Source: Gemmatimonadota bacterium
Lineage (GTDB): Bacteria; Gemmatimonadota; Gemmatimonadetes; Longimicrobiales; Gaopeijiaceae
Reading direction: 5' to 3'
Assembly (NCBI GenBank): GCA_022827345.1
Contig: JAJDTB010000039.1
Coordinates: forward strand, 62,001-126,000
DNA: 64,000 nt
The notes under the pieces were generated by a model. That model saw nothing but the letters and a program-made list of their open reading frames with translations, was not told the origin of the DNA and did not search any database. Each line of letters begins with the position of its first letter. Within the stretch, counting starts at the first letter, position 1. The position numbers and the translations under genes are program-made. This document shows, piece by piece, positions 16,319-25,603 of the stretch.

Positions 16319-16847
16319 GGTGTCTTCCTGCCTGGGTGTGAGAAGTGGCTGGCTGGCAAGTTACCGGAGGGATTTCACGGGCACCAGCGGGGGACGCCGG
16401 AACCCGCTGGGGAGATCGTGAATCCGTTCACAAGACGCGCCAGGCACTCTGCGGGCGAGGGCCCGGCCAAGTGGACCGATCACGCCCCTTACTACGTCCA
16501 TCAGCCGCTGACGACAAGGGCTCTGTCCGGTGGATCGGTCGCGCCCGAAGTCCGCCGGGCAATCCAGGATCACTCTCGACGCCCATTGACACGGCCATGC
16601 CCGGCGAGTCTGTACGACAATATCGGACATCAATACCCCTATTTCGGTAGGCGCGTTAGGTCGACACCTGCGTGTATCGTACGCCCCCAGGCAGGAAGTC
16701 GGGTCGCGCATCCGTGCACCCAGCGCCCCGGCCCTGACTGGCATCTACACGATAACCATCGACCCAGGCAACATCCTCCCGATGGGCCGGGCACGGGGCA
16801 GGCGCCGTCCCGCCCGGTCACCGGCTCACGGGAGCACAGGGGACCCA
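16319..16847. other. long divergent intergenic region
   Basis: 529 bp between the divergent metalloprotease and FnIII-giant genes. It holds the 27-bp dyad motif (copy A, 16412-16438) and an isolated TTGACA at 16586 without a matching -10. Pairing between GC-rich blocks near 16725 and 16785 could fold the leader of the giant gene. No RNA gene or conserved ORF is visible. The frame upstream of 16848 is open for some distance, but it has no better start than ATG 16848. Confidence 0.5.
16412..16438 (+). repeat. 27-bp dyad motif, copy A
   Basis: Differs at 2 of 27 positions from copy B (25562-25588) and more from copy C (35912-35938). The centre (16417-16432) contains GTGAA and TTCAC around TCCG. 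In the + frame it reads EIVNPFT, as do copies B (EIVNPFT) and C (EIVHPFT). Confidence 0.65.
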
Positions 16848-19800
16848 ATGACACACCTCCGCCGATTCCAGCACGTCCTGCGCGCACTTCCGGTCGCAGC
16901 CTTCGCCCTCAGCCCGGGTCAGGCCAGCGGGCAGACCGCCCCGACGAACTTCGCGGCCGCAACTGACGCGAACGTGCACAATACGATCAACCTGTCGTGG
17001 ACGGCGGAGGCCACGCAGACCTACAAGATCGAGTGGGTTGTTCAGACGGCCGCTGCGCATCCGGGCTGGTCGGGTGCGACGGAAATCGATGTGTCGGGCG
17101 CTGGCACCAGTACATACAAACACACGGGCCTTCAGTCGGCGCAGGTGTACTGGTATCGGATCAAGGCGTGCAGTGACGCCACGACCTGCACGGATTATCC
17201 GACGGCGACCACCGCAGGCGGTCTGGTAGCCAGAGCCAGTACGGGGACTGCACCGCGCCCGAGCAACTTTGCCGCAGCACCCAGGGCGGGATCGCATACG
17301 GAGATCACGCTGACGTGGACGGGCCTTGCCACGCAGGTCTACGAGGTCCAGTGGGTGGAGGGAGCTACGCTTGCATCATGGCCCTCGGCAAATGCTTCCA
17401 ATGTCCTCGAGATTCCACAGGGCAGCGCGGCAGCCCACACGTATACGCATACCGGACGGAAACAGGGAACGAAATACTGGTACCGGATCAGGGTATGTGA
17501 CCCCAGTCCCGTACGCTGTATTGATTGGAGTGCGCTTGACGCGGTCACCGGCAGCCACGTAGCCAGCGCCACCACCACCGTGCCGGCTGCCCCGACCGCC
17601 CCGACGGACTTCGCGGCCGCACGCGACGCGAACGTGCACAATACGATCAACCTGTCGTGGACGGCAGAGGCTACGCAGACCTACAGGATCGAGTGGGTCA
17701 ACGCTTTCGGCAACGTGCAGCATCCGGGGTGGTCGGGCGCTACGGAAATCACCCTGGCCGCCGGTACGGATGGTTACAAGCATACGGGTCTCAGGTCAAA
17801 CCACACGCACTGGTATCGGATCAAGGCGTGCAATGACGCCGGTACCTGTACGGACTATCCGACAGCAACCGCTGCCACCGACCCGCAGGTAGCAACGGCG
17901 CTGACCGGCAGCCCACCGAGTCCGACAGGCTTTGGCGCGGCACCGAAATCGGGATCGCACACCGAGATCGCGCTGACGTGGACGGGTCTTGCCACGCAGA
18001 CCTACGAAATCCATTGGGTGGAGGGAGCTACGCTTACATCATGGCCGGAAGCAACGGCGGGGAAGGTCCTCCAGATTCCACAGGGCAGCGCGGCAGCCCA
18101 CACGTACACGCATACCGGACTGAAACAGGGCACGAAGTACTGGTATCGGATCAGGGTATGTGATCCCGGCCATATAGGCTGTATGGGCTGGGCGGCGCTG
18201 AATGCGGTCACCGGCAACCACGTAGCCAGCGCTACCACCACCGCCCCGAACGTCCCGGCCGACCCGACGAACTTCGCAGCGGCGACAACGACGAATGCCA
18301 CGCACAGCACGATCACGCTGTCGTGGACGGGGGTCGCGGAGCAGTCCTACAAGGTGCAGTGGACGACCGGCACGACGCCCACCTGGCCGGCGCTGGGAAC
18401 GAACGAGCTGGAGATCGACCAGGACGCCGCCGCGCACTCGTACGAACACGCCGGCCGGGACGCCAGCACCCAGTACTGGTACCGGATTCGGGCGTGCAAC
18501 GCCTCCTTTGCCGACTGCAAGGACTATCCCACCGCGACCACGGCCGGCGGGCTGGTGCAGACCGCGACCACCGATGCAGCGCCGACCAACCAGCTTCCGA
18601 AGCCGACGGGGTTGAGTGCCCAGACGCGTTTGGCGGCATCGGGCGGGGTGTCGGTACAGTGGCGTCAGCGAACAGGCACGGCGTCCTGGCAAATCCGGTG
18701 GAACACGTCCGGGTGGGACCAGCAGTATCCGACTGCCAACACGCTGACTTCGACCTACCCGACCGGCACCGATATCAAGGCGCCTCGCCTGACGCCGGGC
18801 GTCGGGTACTACTTCCAGGTCCGGGCCCTGACAGGCACCGGAAGTGAAACAGCCAGCGACTGGGCCGATGTCCGTGGTCTTCAAAACCAGATCAGGACAG
18901 CCGTGGTGGCGGGCGGCAAGCTGGGCGCGATTACCGGCTTCACAGCCGCGGCGGGCACGGCGGAGACCGGCAAGTACGGGATCGTGCTGACATGGGACGA
19001 GCACGTCGGCGCCGAGGCGTTCACGGTCGAACGCTCGCCGAACGGGACGGACAGCTGGGAAACCCTGACCGGGACCGTATCCCTGGATCAGGGTAGTCAC
19101 GGGTACAGGGACAACGACGTAATCCCGGGTGCGACGCATCACTACCGCGTGACCGCGACCCATACCCACACACGTGTCTCGAACAGCGATCCCAGCGCTG
19201 TCCGGCAGGCGACGGCGCCCTCGGTCCCGGACCCGACCGGCCTGACCGCCACCGCGAACGGGACGACGCAGATCGACCTGACGTGGAATGGCCGGACTGC
19301 GGACCAACACAAGATCAATTTCGGGACGGAGACCGGCGCCAACTGGGACATCCGTTCGACCAACGTCGTGACCGTTCCCGCCGGCCAGCTCACCTATTCG
19401 CACAAGACCCTGACCCCGGGCACGACCTACTACTACAGGATCATCGCATGCGTGGTCGGTGAGGGCGAAGTCTGTTCGACCTGGCCCGCCAATACCGCCG
19501 ACGTAACCGTGGAGGGCGACATGGCGTCGGCGGCGACGCAGCTGGCGGCCCCCGCGAACTTCGTGGCCACCGGCGTCTCCGGCGGCGTGGACCTGACGTG
19601 GGACGCGGTGGCCGGCGTCACGTACAACCTGCAGTGGCGCGAGTCCGACGCAGGCGCGTGGAAGAGTCTGGCCGATACGACGGGCGGGTCGTACCGGCAC
19701 ACGGGGCTCGCGGACGAGACAGCGTACTACTACCAGATCCGGGCGGGTTCGAGCGCAACCTCGACGAACCCCAGCGATTGGGTGGGCGGCGACGCCACGA

Positions 19801-22800
19801 CCCTGCCGCCGCCGACGCCGACCGCCCCGACGAACTTCGCGGCGGCAGCAAAGTCGGGGGTGCACAACACGATCACGCTGTCGTGGGACGCCGAGTCCGC
19901 ACTGACCTATCGGATCGAATGGGTGGAGGGGGTCACTCATCCGGGCTGGTCGGGTGCGGCGGAGATTGCCGTGTCGGGCGCCGGCACGGACGAATACGAC
20001 CACACGGGACTCTCGTCCGCATCGGTGTACTGGTATCGGATCAAGGCGTGCAGTGACGCCACGACCTGCTCGGATTATCCGACGGCGACCACTGCAGGCG
20101 GTCTGGTAGCGACCGCCACTACGGGAAATGCACCGCGCCCGAGCAACTTTGCCGCAGCACCCAAAGCGGGATCGCATACGGAAATCACGCTGACATGGAC
20201 GGGCCTTGCCACGCAGGTCTACCAGGTCCAGTGGGTGGAGGGAGCTACGCTTGCATCGTGGCCGGAAGCAACGGCGGGGAATACCCTCCAGATTCCACAG
20301 GGCAGCGCGGCAGCCCACACGTATACGCACACCGGACTGAAACAGGGCACGAAATACTGGTATCGAATCACGGTATGCGATCCCGATCTCGCACGCTGTT
20401 TGGACTGGAGTGCGCTTGACGCGGTCACCGGCAGCCACGTTGCCAGCGCAACCACCACCGCCCCGAGCGTCCCGGCCGACCCGACGAACTTCGCAGCGGC
20501 GACGACGACAAATGCCACGCACAGCACGATCACGCTGTCGTGGACGGGGGTCGCGGAGCAGTCCTACAAGGTGCAGTGGACGACCGGAACGACGCCGACC
20601 TGGCCGGCGCCGGGAACGAACGAGCTGGAGATCGACCAGGACGCCGCCGCGCACTCGTACGAACACGCCGGCAGGGACGCCAGCACCCAGTACTGGTACC
20701 GGATCCGTGCGTGCAACGCCTCCTTTGCCGACTGCAAGGATTATCCCACCGCGACCACGGCCGGCGGGCTGGTGCAGACCGCGACCACCGATGCGGCGCC
20801 GACCAACCAGCTGGCGGCGCCGGCGGTCACCGTGGCGTTCGGGGGACAGAACGGGGATGATCGCAGCAGTGTATCGCTCTCGTGGGCACCCGTCGGAGAC
20901 GCGACGGACTATGCCGTGCAGCGGCAGGTGGGCACTTCCGGATGGTCGCAGGCGCCCGGCAAACTCGATACACAGGATCCAGCGGAAGTATCCTACCTCG
21001 AGACGGCCGCCAACCTGGGCGATACGACGCAGACGCACCACTATCGGGTGAAGGCGACGGCGCCGAACTTCACGGACAGTGAATGGTGGGTGGGTTCGCA
21101 GTCGTGGAACCTCGTTTCGACCCCCGTGGATCCGCCGACCGCGGTCCAGGGGTTCACCGCGACCGCGGGGACGGAGTCCGTGACCCTGTCGTGGACCGCC
21201 TACACGGGCGCTGGCACGAAGCTCGAAATCGACTACAACACGACGGGTGCCGACGCCGGCACCTGGACGCGAATACAGGCTGAAATCCGGAAGTCCGCCA
21301 CCAGTTACAAGCACACCGGACTGACGGCGGGTACGACCTACTGGTACAGGATCAGGGCCGTCGGCGACTCCCGGCAGGGTCCGTGGTCCCGCGCACTGTC
21401 GGCCAAGCCGGCTGCGGCGCCAACCGGGGACACCACACAGGTCCGGTCGCTGACGGCGACGGGCGGTTCGAAACAGATCGTGCTGTCGTGGACCAGGCCC
21501 CGGGGATCGCATGCGATCGACCACTACGAAATCGAGTGGAAGGCATCCGGCGGCAGCTATTCCAGACTGGCCTCCACGACCGCCACCACCTACACGAATA
21601 CGGGGCTCTCGGACGGCGAATCGCGCACCTACAGGGTGGCGGCCGTCAGCACGGCGAACCTGCGCGGCACGTGGTCCGCGGAAGCCAGCGCCACAACGAC
21701 GGCCGGCCCGGCAGAGCCGCAGCTGCCCGGCGCGCCGCGCGACGTGCGGGCAAGGGCCGACACGTCGAGCATCAGGGTGACGTGGGACGCGCCGGAGGAC
21801 ACGGGCAGCGCGGCGATCAGCAACTACATCATCGACAGCTCGTCCGACGGCGTGTCATGGTCGCTGCTGCTGGAGGTCGGCAACGTGACCGAGTACACCC
21901 ATGCGGGGCTCTCGCCGGCGCAGACGGTCCACTATCGCGTCCGGGCGAAGAACAGTGTCGGTCCGGGGCCGTGGTCGGCCTCGGCAAGCGCTACGGTCAC
22001 GGGCTCGGCTGCCTCGAGTGCGCCCGGGGCGCCGCGCGACGTGCGGGCGCGGGCCGGCACAAGGGGCATCACGGTGACGTGGGATGCGCCGAAGGACACG
22101 GGCAGCGCGGCGATCACCGGCTACATCATCGACAGCTCGTCCGACGGCGTGTCATGGTCGCTGCTGCTGGAACTCGGCAACGAAACCGAGTACACCCATG
22201 CGGGGCTGTCGCCGGCTCAGACGGTCCACTATCGCGTCCGTGCCAGGAATAGTGTCGGTCCCGGGCCGTGGTCGGCCTCGACAAGCGCTACGGTCCAGGG
22301 CAGGGCGCCGAGTGCGCCCGGCGCGCCGCTGAACCTTGTCGCCACGGTCACGGACAGGACGGTCCAGCTGACATGGCAGCAGCCGGCCGACACCGGCACC
22401 GCAACGATCACCGCCTACAGGATCGAGGTGTCCACGAACGGCGGGACAAACTGGGCTTCGCTGTCGAGCGTGAGCGGCACCACCACCCTCTTCACGCACA
22501 TGGGAGCCATGGCTGGCCGGCAGTACCACTACCGCGTCGTCGCCACAAACAGCGTGGGTGACGGCCCGCCTTCGAATATCGCGATGGTGCGGATCGCGGC
22601 GGACCCGCCGTCGCAGCCACGCAACCTGACCGTCCGCCCGGCGCCGCGATCGGCGGTGCTGACGTGGACGGCGCCGGCGGACGACGGCGGGGGCGACATC
22701 ACGGGCTACCGCGTCGAAATGCAGCATCTCGGCGCGTGGGCCACGCTGGTCAGCAGCACCGGTCCCGGCAGCACGACCTACACTGCAACCGGCCTGCAAC

Positions 22801-25322
22801 CGGGCGCCAACGTCGCCTTCCGCGTCTTCGCGATCAACGAGGGCGGGGAAAGTCCCTCGTCCAACATCGCGTCGGTGACCATTCCGATCGAGCTCCCAGG
22901 CCCGCCATCTTCGATCACGGCGATCGCCTTGTCATCGACAGTGATTTCGATCGCCTGGAACCCGCCGGACAGCGACGGCGGCTCGCCGATCACCTCGTAC
23001 CGCCTCGAATACTCGACGGACGGGTCCTACTGGCGTCCGCTGGCCGGCAACGTGTCCGGCACTTCGACGGGCTACACGCATCGAGGGCTTGAACCCGGCG
23101 CGCTGTACCATTACCGCGCCTACGCCGTCAACAGGGCCGGGAGCAGCGAAGCGTCGCCAACGGTGGAAGCGATGACCCGGGCCGAGCCGCCGGGCGAACC
23201 GAAAGGGCTGTCCGCTTCCCCGGTCGGCCCCACGCAGATCAACCTGACGTGGCTTGCGCCGGACGCGGACGGCGGGGCGCGCATCACCGGCTACCGGATC
23301 GAGGTGTCCGCGGACTCGCGCCAGTGGGCCGTCCTTGCGACGGAGACGGGCCTGCTCTACAGCCATATGGAACTCGATCCCGCCACCACCTACTACTACC
23401 GGGTCTTCGCCCTGAACGAAGCCGGCGAGAGCCCCGCGTCGCGCGTGGCGACCGCGAAGACGCAAGCCGATGTGCCCGGCAAGCCGACGAACCTTGCCGC
23501 GACGGCAGGATCGCACGACAGGATCGACCTGCGCTGGGCCGCCCCGGGCAGCGATGGCGGAGCGCGGATCACCGGCTACATGATCGAATCGTCGTCCGAC
23601 GACGGGGCGTCGTGGGAGGCCGTGCGGACCAATACCGGCACCTCCACAACGGCGTTCACGCACGAAGACCTCGAACCCGCGACCACCTACTACTATCGCG
23701 TGTCGGCCATCAACGACGTCGGGGTGGGCGAGTCTTCGGAACAGGTGCACACGCAGACCCACGCCTTGCCGCCCAGCGCCCCGCGCGACCTGGCAGCCAC
23801 GCCGCTGACCGGGACGCAGATAGGGCTCGAGTGGCGTCCGCCGAAGACCGACGGCGGCTCGGACATCGTCGAATACCTGCTGGAAGTGTCGGACAACGAA
23901 CACGGCGACTGGGAGCGGTTGCGCGAACTCGAGGGCGACGTGCTGGAATACACCCACAGGGTGACGCCGGGGGTGACGTACTACTATCGCGTCTTCGCGA
24001 TCAACGAAGTCGGCCAGGGCCCCGCATCGAACGTGGCCAGCGCGATCACCGACGACACGCCGGAGCGAACGGAGCGCGTCACCGAGGCCATCCTGCCGCG
24101 CTTCGCCGCAGCGTCCATCGAAAGCGCCGTGGAGGCGATCAGCCTGCGCGTGCAGACCGTCCCCCGGGGGATCGCCGGCAGCAGCAACATCAACCTTGCC
24201 AACGGACGTTCGGAAGAACTGCGCGCGCTGGCCAACGGGCAGTCCGTCAGCCAGACCAATGGCAGGCTGTCCATCTGGGGCGCCGCCAGCCTGATCGGGC
24301 TCAACGACGAGAGCGCGGTAACCTGGAACGGCGACGTGCTGAACTTCCACGGCGGAATGGACGGCATGCTGCGCGACAACGTGCTGGTGGGCATTGGCGG
24401 CACCAGGTCGGACGGCGGGTTCACCTTCATGGACCAGACCGGCGGGAACGACCACGAAGGCGATTTCGCAGCCGACATGACCCTCGTCACGCCGTACCTC
24501 GGATGGATCCAGGACAGGGCGTCCATGTGGGCCACGATGGGCTTCGGGCGGGGCAGCATGACCATCACCGACACCGTCGCGGAACGCAGCAGCGACGTGA
24601 CGGCGCGGTTCATTGCCGGCGGCGGGTCCACCCGGATCGCGGGCACCAGGCTCGGTGCATTGAACCTGATGATCGAGGGCTGGAACGGGAACGTGGATGT
24701 CGTCGGCAACGAGTCGTCCGGCCCGACGCGGATCGAGGAAAGCGCGTACCGCCTGCGCCGGGGCCGTCTGATGCTGGAGTGGCAGGCGCACCAGGGCAGC
24801 ACCGGCAGCTACCGGACGGAAGCCGCGCTGCGCGGGGGTGCCCGCTACGACAGGAACAGCCTGGACACGGGAGTCAGCGGCGCCGAATTCAGCGGCATCG
24901 TGAAGCTGGCGGGACCATCGATCCGGACCCTCGCGAAGGGCCGCATGTTCTTCCCGGGCGGCGCTGCATACAGCGAATGGGGGATCCAGGCGATGATCGA
25001 AATCCGCAGCGACGAACACCGCGGCCTGGCAATGCAGCTTGCCCCGTCATACGGCGCGGCTGAAGACGGTATCCAGCGTCTGTGGAGCCAGGGCGTCATG
25101 CATGGCGTCCAGCGCCCGGCGCAGGGCAGGCTCAACACCACCCTGTCGTTCGATCTGCCCAGCGGGATCACCCCCTACTGGCGATTCGGCCTGCAGGACA
25201 GAACCCGGAGCGTCTTCGCCGGCTTCAGGTACGCACCGCTCGAGGGCTTCAGCCTGCGGTCCGAAGCCGTCCGCCAGGACGGCCGGAATGGCTTGAGCCT
25301 GCGGGGGCTGTGGCATCATTGA
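16848..25322 (+). CDS. giant FnIII-repeat surface protein with C-terminal autotransporter-type beta-barrel
   Basis: A 2824-residue protein. The start at 16848 follows AGGGGA and opens a signal peptide (about residues 1-29, ending SGQ). About 23 FnIII-like domains of roughly 100 residues fill residues 30-2400, each with an opening P.NF/GL.A motif, a mid W and a YYYR/YWYR strand. Domains 1-5, 8 and 10-12 carry a Cys pair after YRI (for example ACSDATTC), a likely local disulfide. Later domains lack it and look like ordinary FnIII. From about residue 2405 the sequence changes to a beta-barrel (LSIWGAASLIG, VLVGIGGTRSDGGFTF, VTPYLGWIQD, MWATMGFGRG, GLAMQLAPSYG), the autotransporter-like barrel seen on other repeat adhesins. 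Probable role: surface adhesin in contact with host or neighbours. Confidence 0.88.
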   Translation: MTHLRRFQHVLRALPVAAFALSPGQASGQTAPTNFAAATDANVHNTINLSWTAEATQTYKIEWVVQTAAAHPGWSGATEIDVSGAGTSTYKHTGLQSAQVYWYRIKACSDATTCTDYPTATTAGGLVARASTGTAPRPSNFAAAPRAGSHTEITLTWTGLATQVYEVQWVEGATLASWPSANASNVLEIPQGSAAAHTYTHTGRKQGTKYWYRIRVCDPSPVRCIDWSALDAVTGSHVASATTTVPAAPTAPTDFAAARDANVHNTINLSWTAEATQTYRIEWVNAFGNVQHPGWSGATEITLAAGTDGYKHTGLRSNHTHWYRIKACNDAGTCTDYPTATAATDPQVATALTGSPPSPTGFGAAPKSGSHTEIALTWTGLATQTYEIHWVEGATLTSWPEATAGKVLQIPQGSAAAHTYTHTGLKQGTKYWYRIRVCDPGHIGCMGWAALNAVTGNHVASATTTAPNVPADPTNFAAATTTNATHSTITLSWTGVAEQSYKVQWTTGTTPTWPALGTNELEIDQDAAAHSYEHAGRDASTQYWYRIRACNASFADCKDYPTATTAGGLVQTATTDAAPTNQLPKPTGLSAQTRLAASGGVSVQWRQRTGTASWQIRWNTSGWDQQYPTANTLTSTYPTGTDIKAPRLTPGVGYYFQVRALTGTGSETASDWADVRGLQNQIRTAVVAGGKLGAITGFTAAAGTAETGKYGIVLTWDEHVGAEAFTVERSPNGTDSWETLTGTVSLDQGSHGYRDNDVIPGATHHYRVTATHTHTRVSNSDPSAVRQATAPSVPDPTGLTATANGTTQIDLTWNGRTADQHKINFGTETGANWDIRSTNVVTVPAGQLTYSHKTLTPGTTYYYRIIACVVGEGEVCSTWPANTADVTVEGDMASAATQLAAPANFVATGVSGGVDLTWDAVAGVTYNLQWRESDAGAWKSLADTTGGSYRHTGLADETAYYYQIRAGSSATSTNPSDWVGGDATTLPPPTPTAPTNFAAAAKSGVHNTITLSWDAESALTYRIEWVEGVTHPGWSGAAEIAVSGAGTDEYDHTGLSSASVYWYRIKACSDATTCSDYPTATTAGGLVATATTGNAPRPSNFAAAPKAGSHTEITLTWTGLATQVYQVQWVEGATLASWPEATAGNTLQIPQGSAAAHTYTHTGLKQGTKYWYRITVCDPDLARCLDWSALDAVTGSHVASATTTAPSVPADPTNFAAATTTNATHSTITLSWTGVAEQSYKVQWTTGTTPTWPAPGTNELEIDQDAAAHSYEHAGRDASTQYWYRIRACNASFADCKDYPTATTAGGLVQTATTDAAPTNQLAAPAVTVAFGGQNGDDRSSVSLSWAPVGDATDYAVQRQVGTSGWSQAPGKLDTQDPAEVSYLETAANLGDTTQTHHYRVKATAPNFTDSEWWVGSQSWNLVSTPVDPPTAVQGFTATAGTESVTLSWTAYTGAGTKLEIDYNTTGADAGTWTRIQAEIRKSATSYKHTGLTAGTTYWYRIRAVGDSRQGPWSRALSAKPAAAPTGDTTQVRSLTATGGSKQIVLSWTRPRGSHAIDHYEIEWKASGGSYSRLASTTATTYTNTGLSDGESRTYRVAAVSTANLRGTWSAEASATTTAGPAEPQLPGAPRDVRARADTSSIRVTWDAPEDTGSAAISNYIIDSSSDGVSWSLLLEVGNVTEYTHAGLSPAQTVHYRVRAKNSVGPGPWSASASATVTGSAASSAPGAPRDVRARAGTRGITVTWDAPKDTGSAAITGYIIDSSSDGVSWSLLLELGNETEYTHAGLSPAQTVHYRVRARNSVGPGPWSASTSATVQGRAPSAPGAPLNLVATVTDRTVQLTWQQPADTGTATITAYRIEVSTNGGTNWASLSSVSGTTTLFTHMGAMAGRQYHYRVVATNSVGDGPPSNIAMVRIAADPPSQPRNLTVRPAPRSAVLTWTAPADDGGGDITGYRVEMQHLGAWATLVSSTGPGSTTYTATGLQPGANVAFRVFAINEGGESPSSNIASVTIPIELPGPPSSITAIALSSTVISIAWNPPDSDGGSPITSYRLEYSTDGSYWRPLAGNVSGTSTGYTHRGLEPGALYHYRAYAVNRAGSSEASPTVEAMTRAEPPGEPKGLSASPVGPTQINLTWLAPDADGGARITGYRIEVSADSRQWAVLATETGLLYSHMELDPATTYYYRVFALNEAGESPASRVATAKTQADVPGKPTNLAATAGSHDRIDLRWAAPGSDGGARITGYMIESSSDDGASWEAVRTNTGTSTTAFTHEDLEPATTYYYRVSAINDVGVGESSEQVHTQTHALPPSAPRDLAATPLTGTQIGLEWRPPKTDGGSDIVEYLLEVSDNEHGDWERLRELEGDVLEYTHRVTPGVTYYYRVFAINEVGQGPASNVASAITDDTPERTERVTEAILPRFAAASIESAVEAISLRVQTVPRGIAGSSNINLANGRSEELRALANGQSVSQTNGRLSIWGAASLIGLNDESAVTWNGDVLNFHGGMDGMLRDNVLVGIGGTRSDGGFTFMDQTGGNDHEGDFAADMTLVTPYLGWIQDRASMWATMGFGRGSMTITDTVAERSSDVTARFIAGGGSTRIAGTRLGALNLMIEGWNGNVDVVGNESSGPTRIEESAYRLRRGRLMLEWQAHQGSTGSYRTEAALRGGARYDRNSLDTGVSGAEFSGIVKLAGPSIRTLAKGRMFFPGGAAYSEWGIQAMIEIRSDEHRGLAMQLAPSYGAAEDGIQRLWSQGVMHGVQRPAQGRLNTTLSFDLPSGITPYWRFGLQDRTRSVFAGFRYAPLEGFSLRSEAVRQDGRNGLSLRGLWHH
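17920..18597 (+). repeat. internal duplication in the FnIII giant, unit 1
   Basis: Domains 4-5 (17920-18597) recur as domains 11-12 at a constant offset of 2217 bp (20137-20814). The second half, 18251-18595, is almost identical in DNA, with only scattered base changes. Domain 3 likewise matches domain 10 more weakly at offset about 2227. Near-identity at the DNA level indicates a recent duplication or ongoing conversion. Confidence 0.8.
20137..20814 (+). repeat. internal duplication in the FnIII giant, unit 2
   Basis: Second copy of the two-domain unit at 17920-18597. The amino-acid sequence from TNFAAATTTNATHS to TTDAAPTNQL is virtually unchanged between copies. Such near-identical repeats are a hotspot for unequal recombination, so the domain number may vary between strains or be mis-assembled. 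Confidence 0.8.
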
Positions 25323-25345
25323 GAGAGTCGAGGCGGTCGCCAGCC

Positions 25346-25585
25346 ATGAAGACCACAATCTCAACCAGGGGGCGGCTCGTGTTGCCTGCCGAGTTGCGAC
25401 GGCGCGATGGCGTGGAGCCCGGCCAGGAATTCGAGATCGAGAGGCTTGCGCCGGGGGTCTACCGCCTCGAACGCATCGGAGCGCCGGCGAATTCGGGGCT
25501 GGTCGACCTGTTGTTGGCCTGCCCCGAGAAAGACTGGTTCGTTCCTGTCCCGGCCGGTGTCGAGATTGTGAATCCGTTCACATGA
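25346..25585 (+). CDS. AbrB/SpoVT-fold antitoxin, orphan
   Basis: A 79-residue protein. MKTTISTRGRLVLPAELRRR..VEPGQEFEIE is a swapped-hairpin AbrB DNA-binding domain as in VapB/MazE antitoxins. LLLACPEKDWFVPVP resembles the toxin-binding tail of PIN-partner antitoxins. The last residues (PAGVEIVNPFT) are encoded by motif copy B and depart from the usual tail. No PIN toxin follows: the next gene is convergent. The 3' end therefore looks replaced and the toxin lost. It lies 23 bp after the FnIII giant's stop. Confidence 0.7.
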   Translation: MKTTISTRGRLVLPAELRRRDGVEPGQEFEIERLAPGVYRLERIGAPANSGLVDLLLACPEKDWFVPVPAGVEIVNPFT

Positions 25586-25588
25586 CGC
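25562..25588 (+). repeat. 27-bp dyad motif, copy B
   Basis: Contains a perfect TGTGA-N6-TCACA dyad (25567-25582) overlapping the stop codon of the orphan antitoxin. It lies between convergent genes, so a promoter role is unlikely here. Confidence 0.65.
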
Positions 25589-25603
25589 TACGCCCCTGGA
25601 CTG

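Noticed and set aside
16586..16591. TTGACA as -35 box for the FnIII giant
   Set aside because: No acceptable -10 at 16-18 bp spacing.
18039..21524. 1161-codon open frame on the minus strand inside the FnIII giant
   Set aside because: Arg/Gly/Pro-rich translation with repeats mirroring the plus-strand domains, no ribosome site or family motif. It is a GC-skew shadow.
22932..25019. 695-codon minus-strand frame over the FnIII/barrel end
   Set aside because: Composition typical of antisense frames in GC-rich DNA. The plus strand has clear protein motifs throughout.
25567..25582. CRP/FNR-type operator (TGTGA-N6-TCACA)
   Set aside because: It matches the consensus, but this copy lies between convergent genes and another lies on a start codon. 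Conservation also extends beyond the dyad. Reported as a repeat motif instead.
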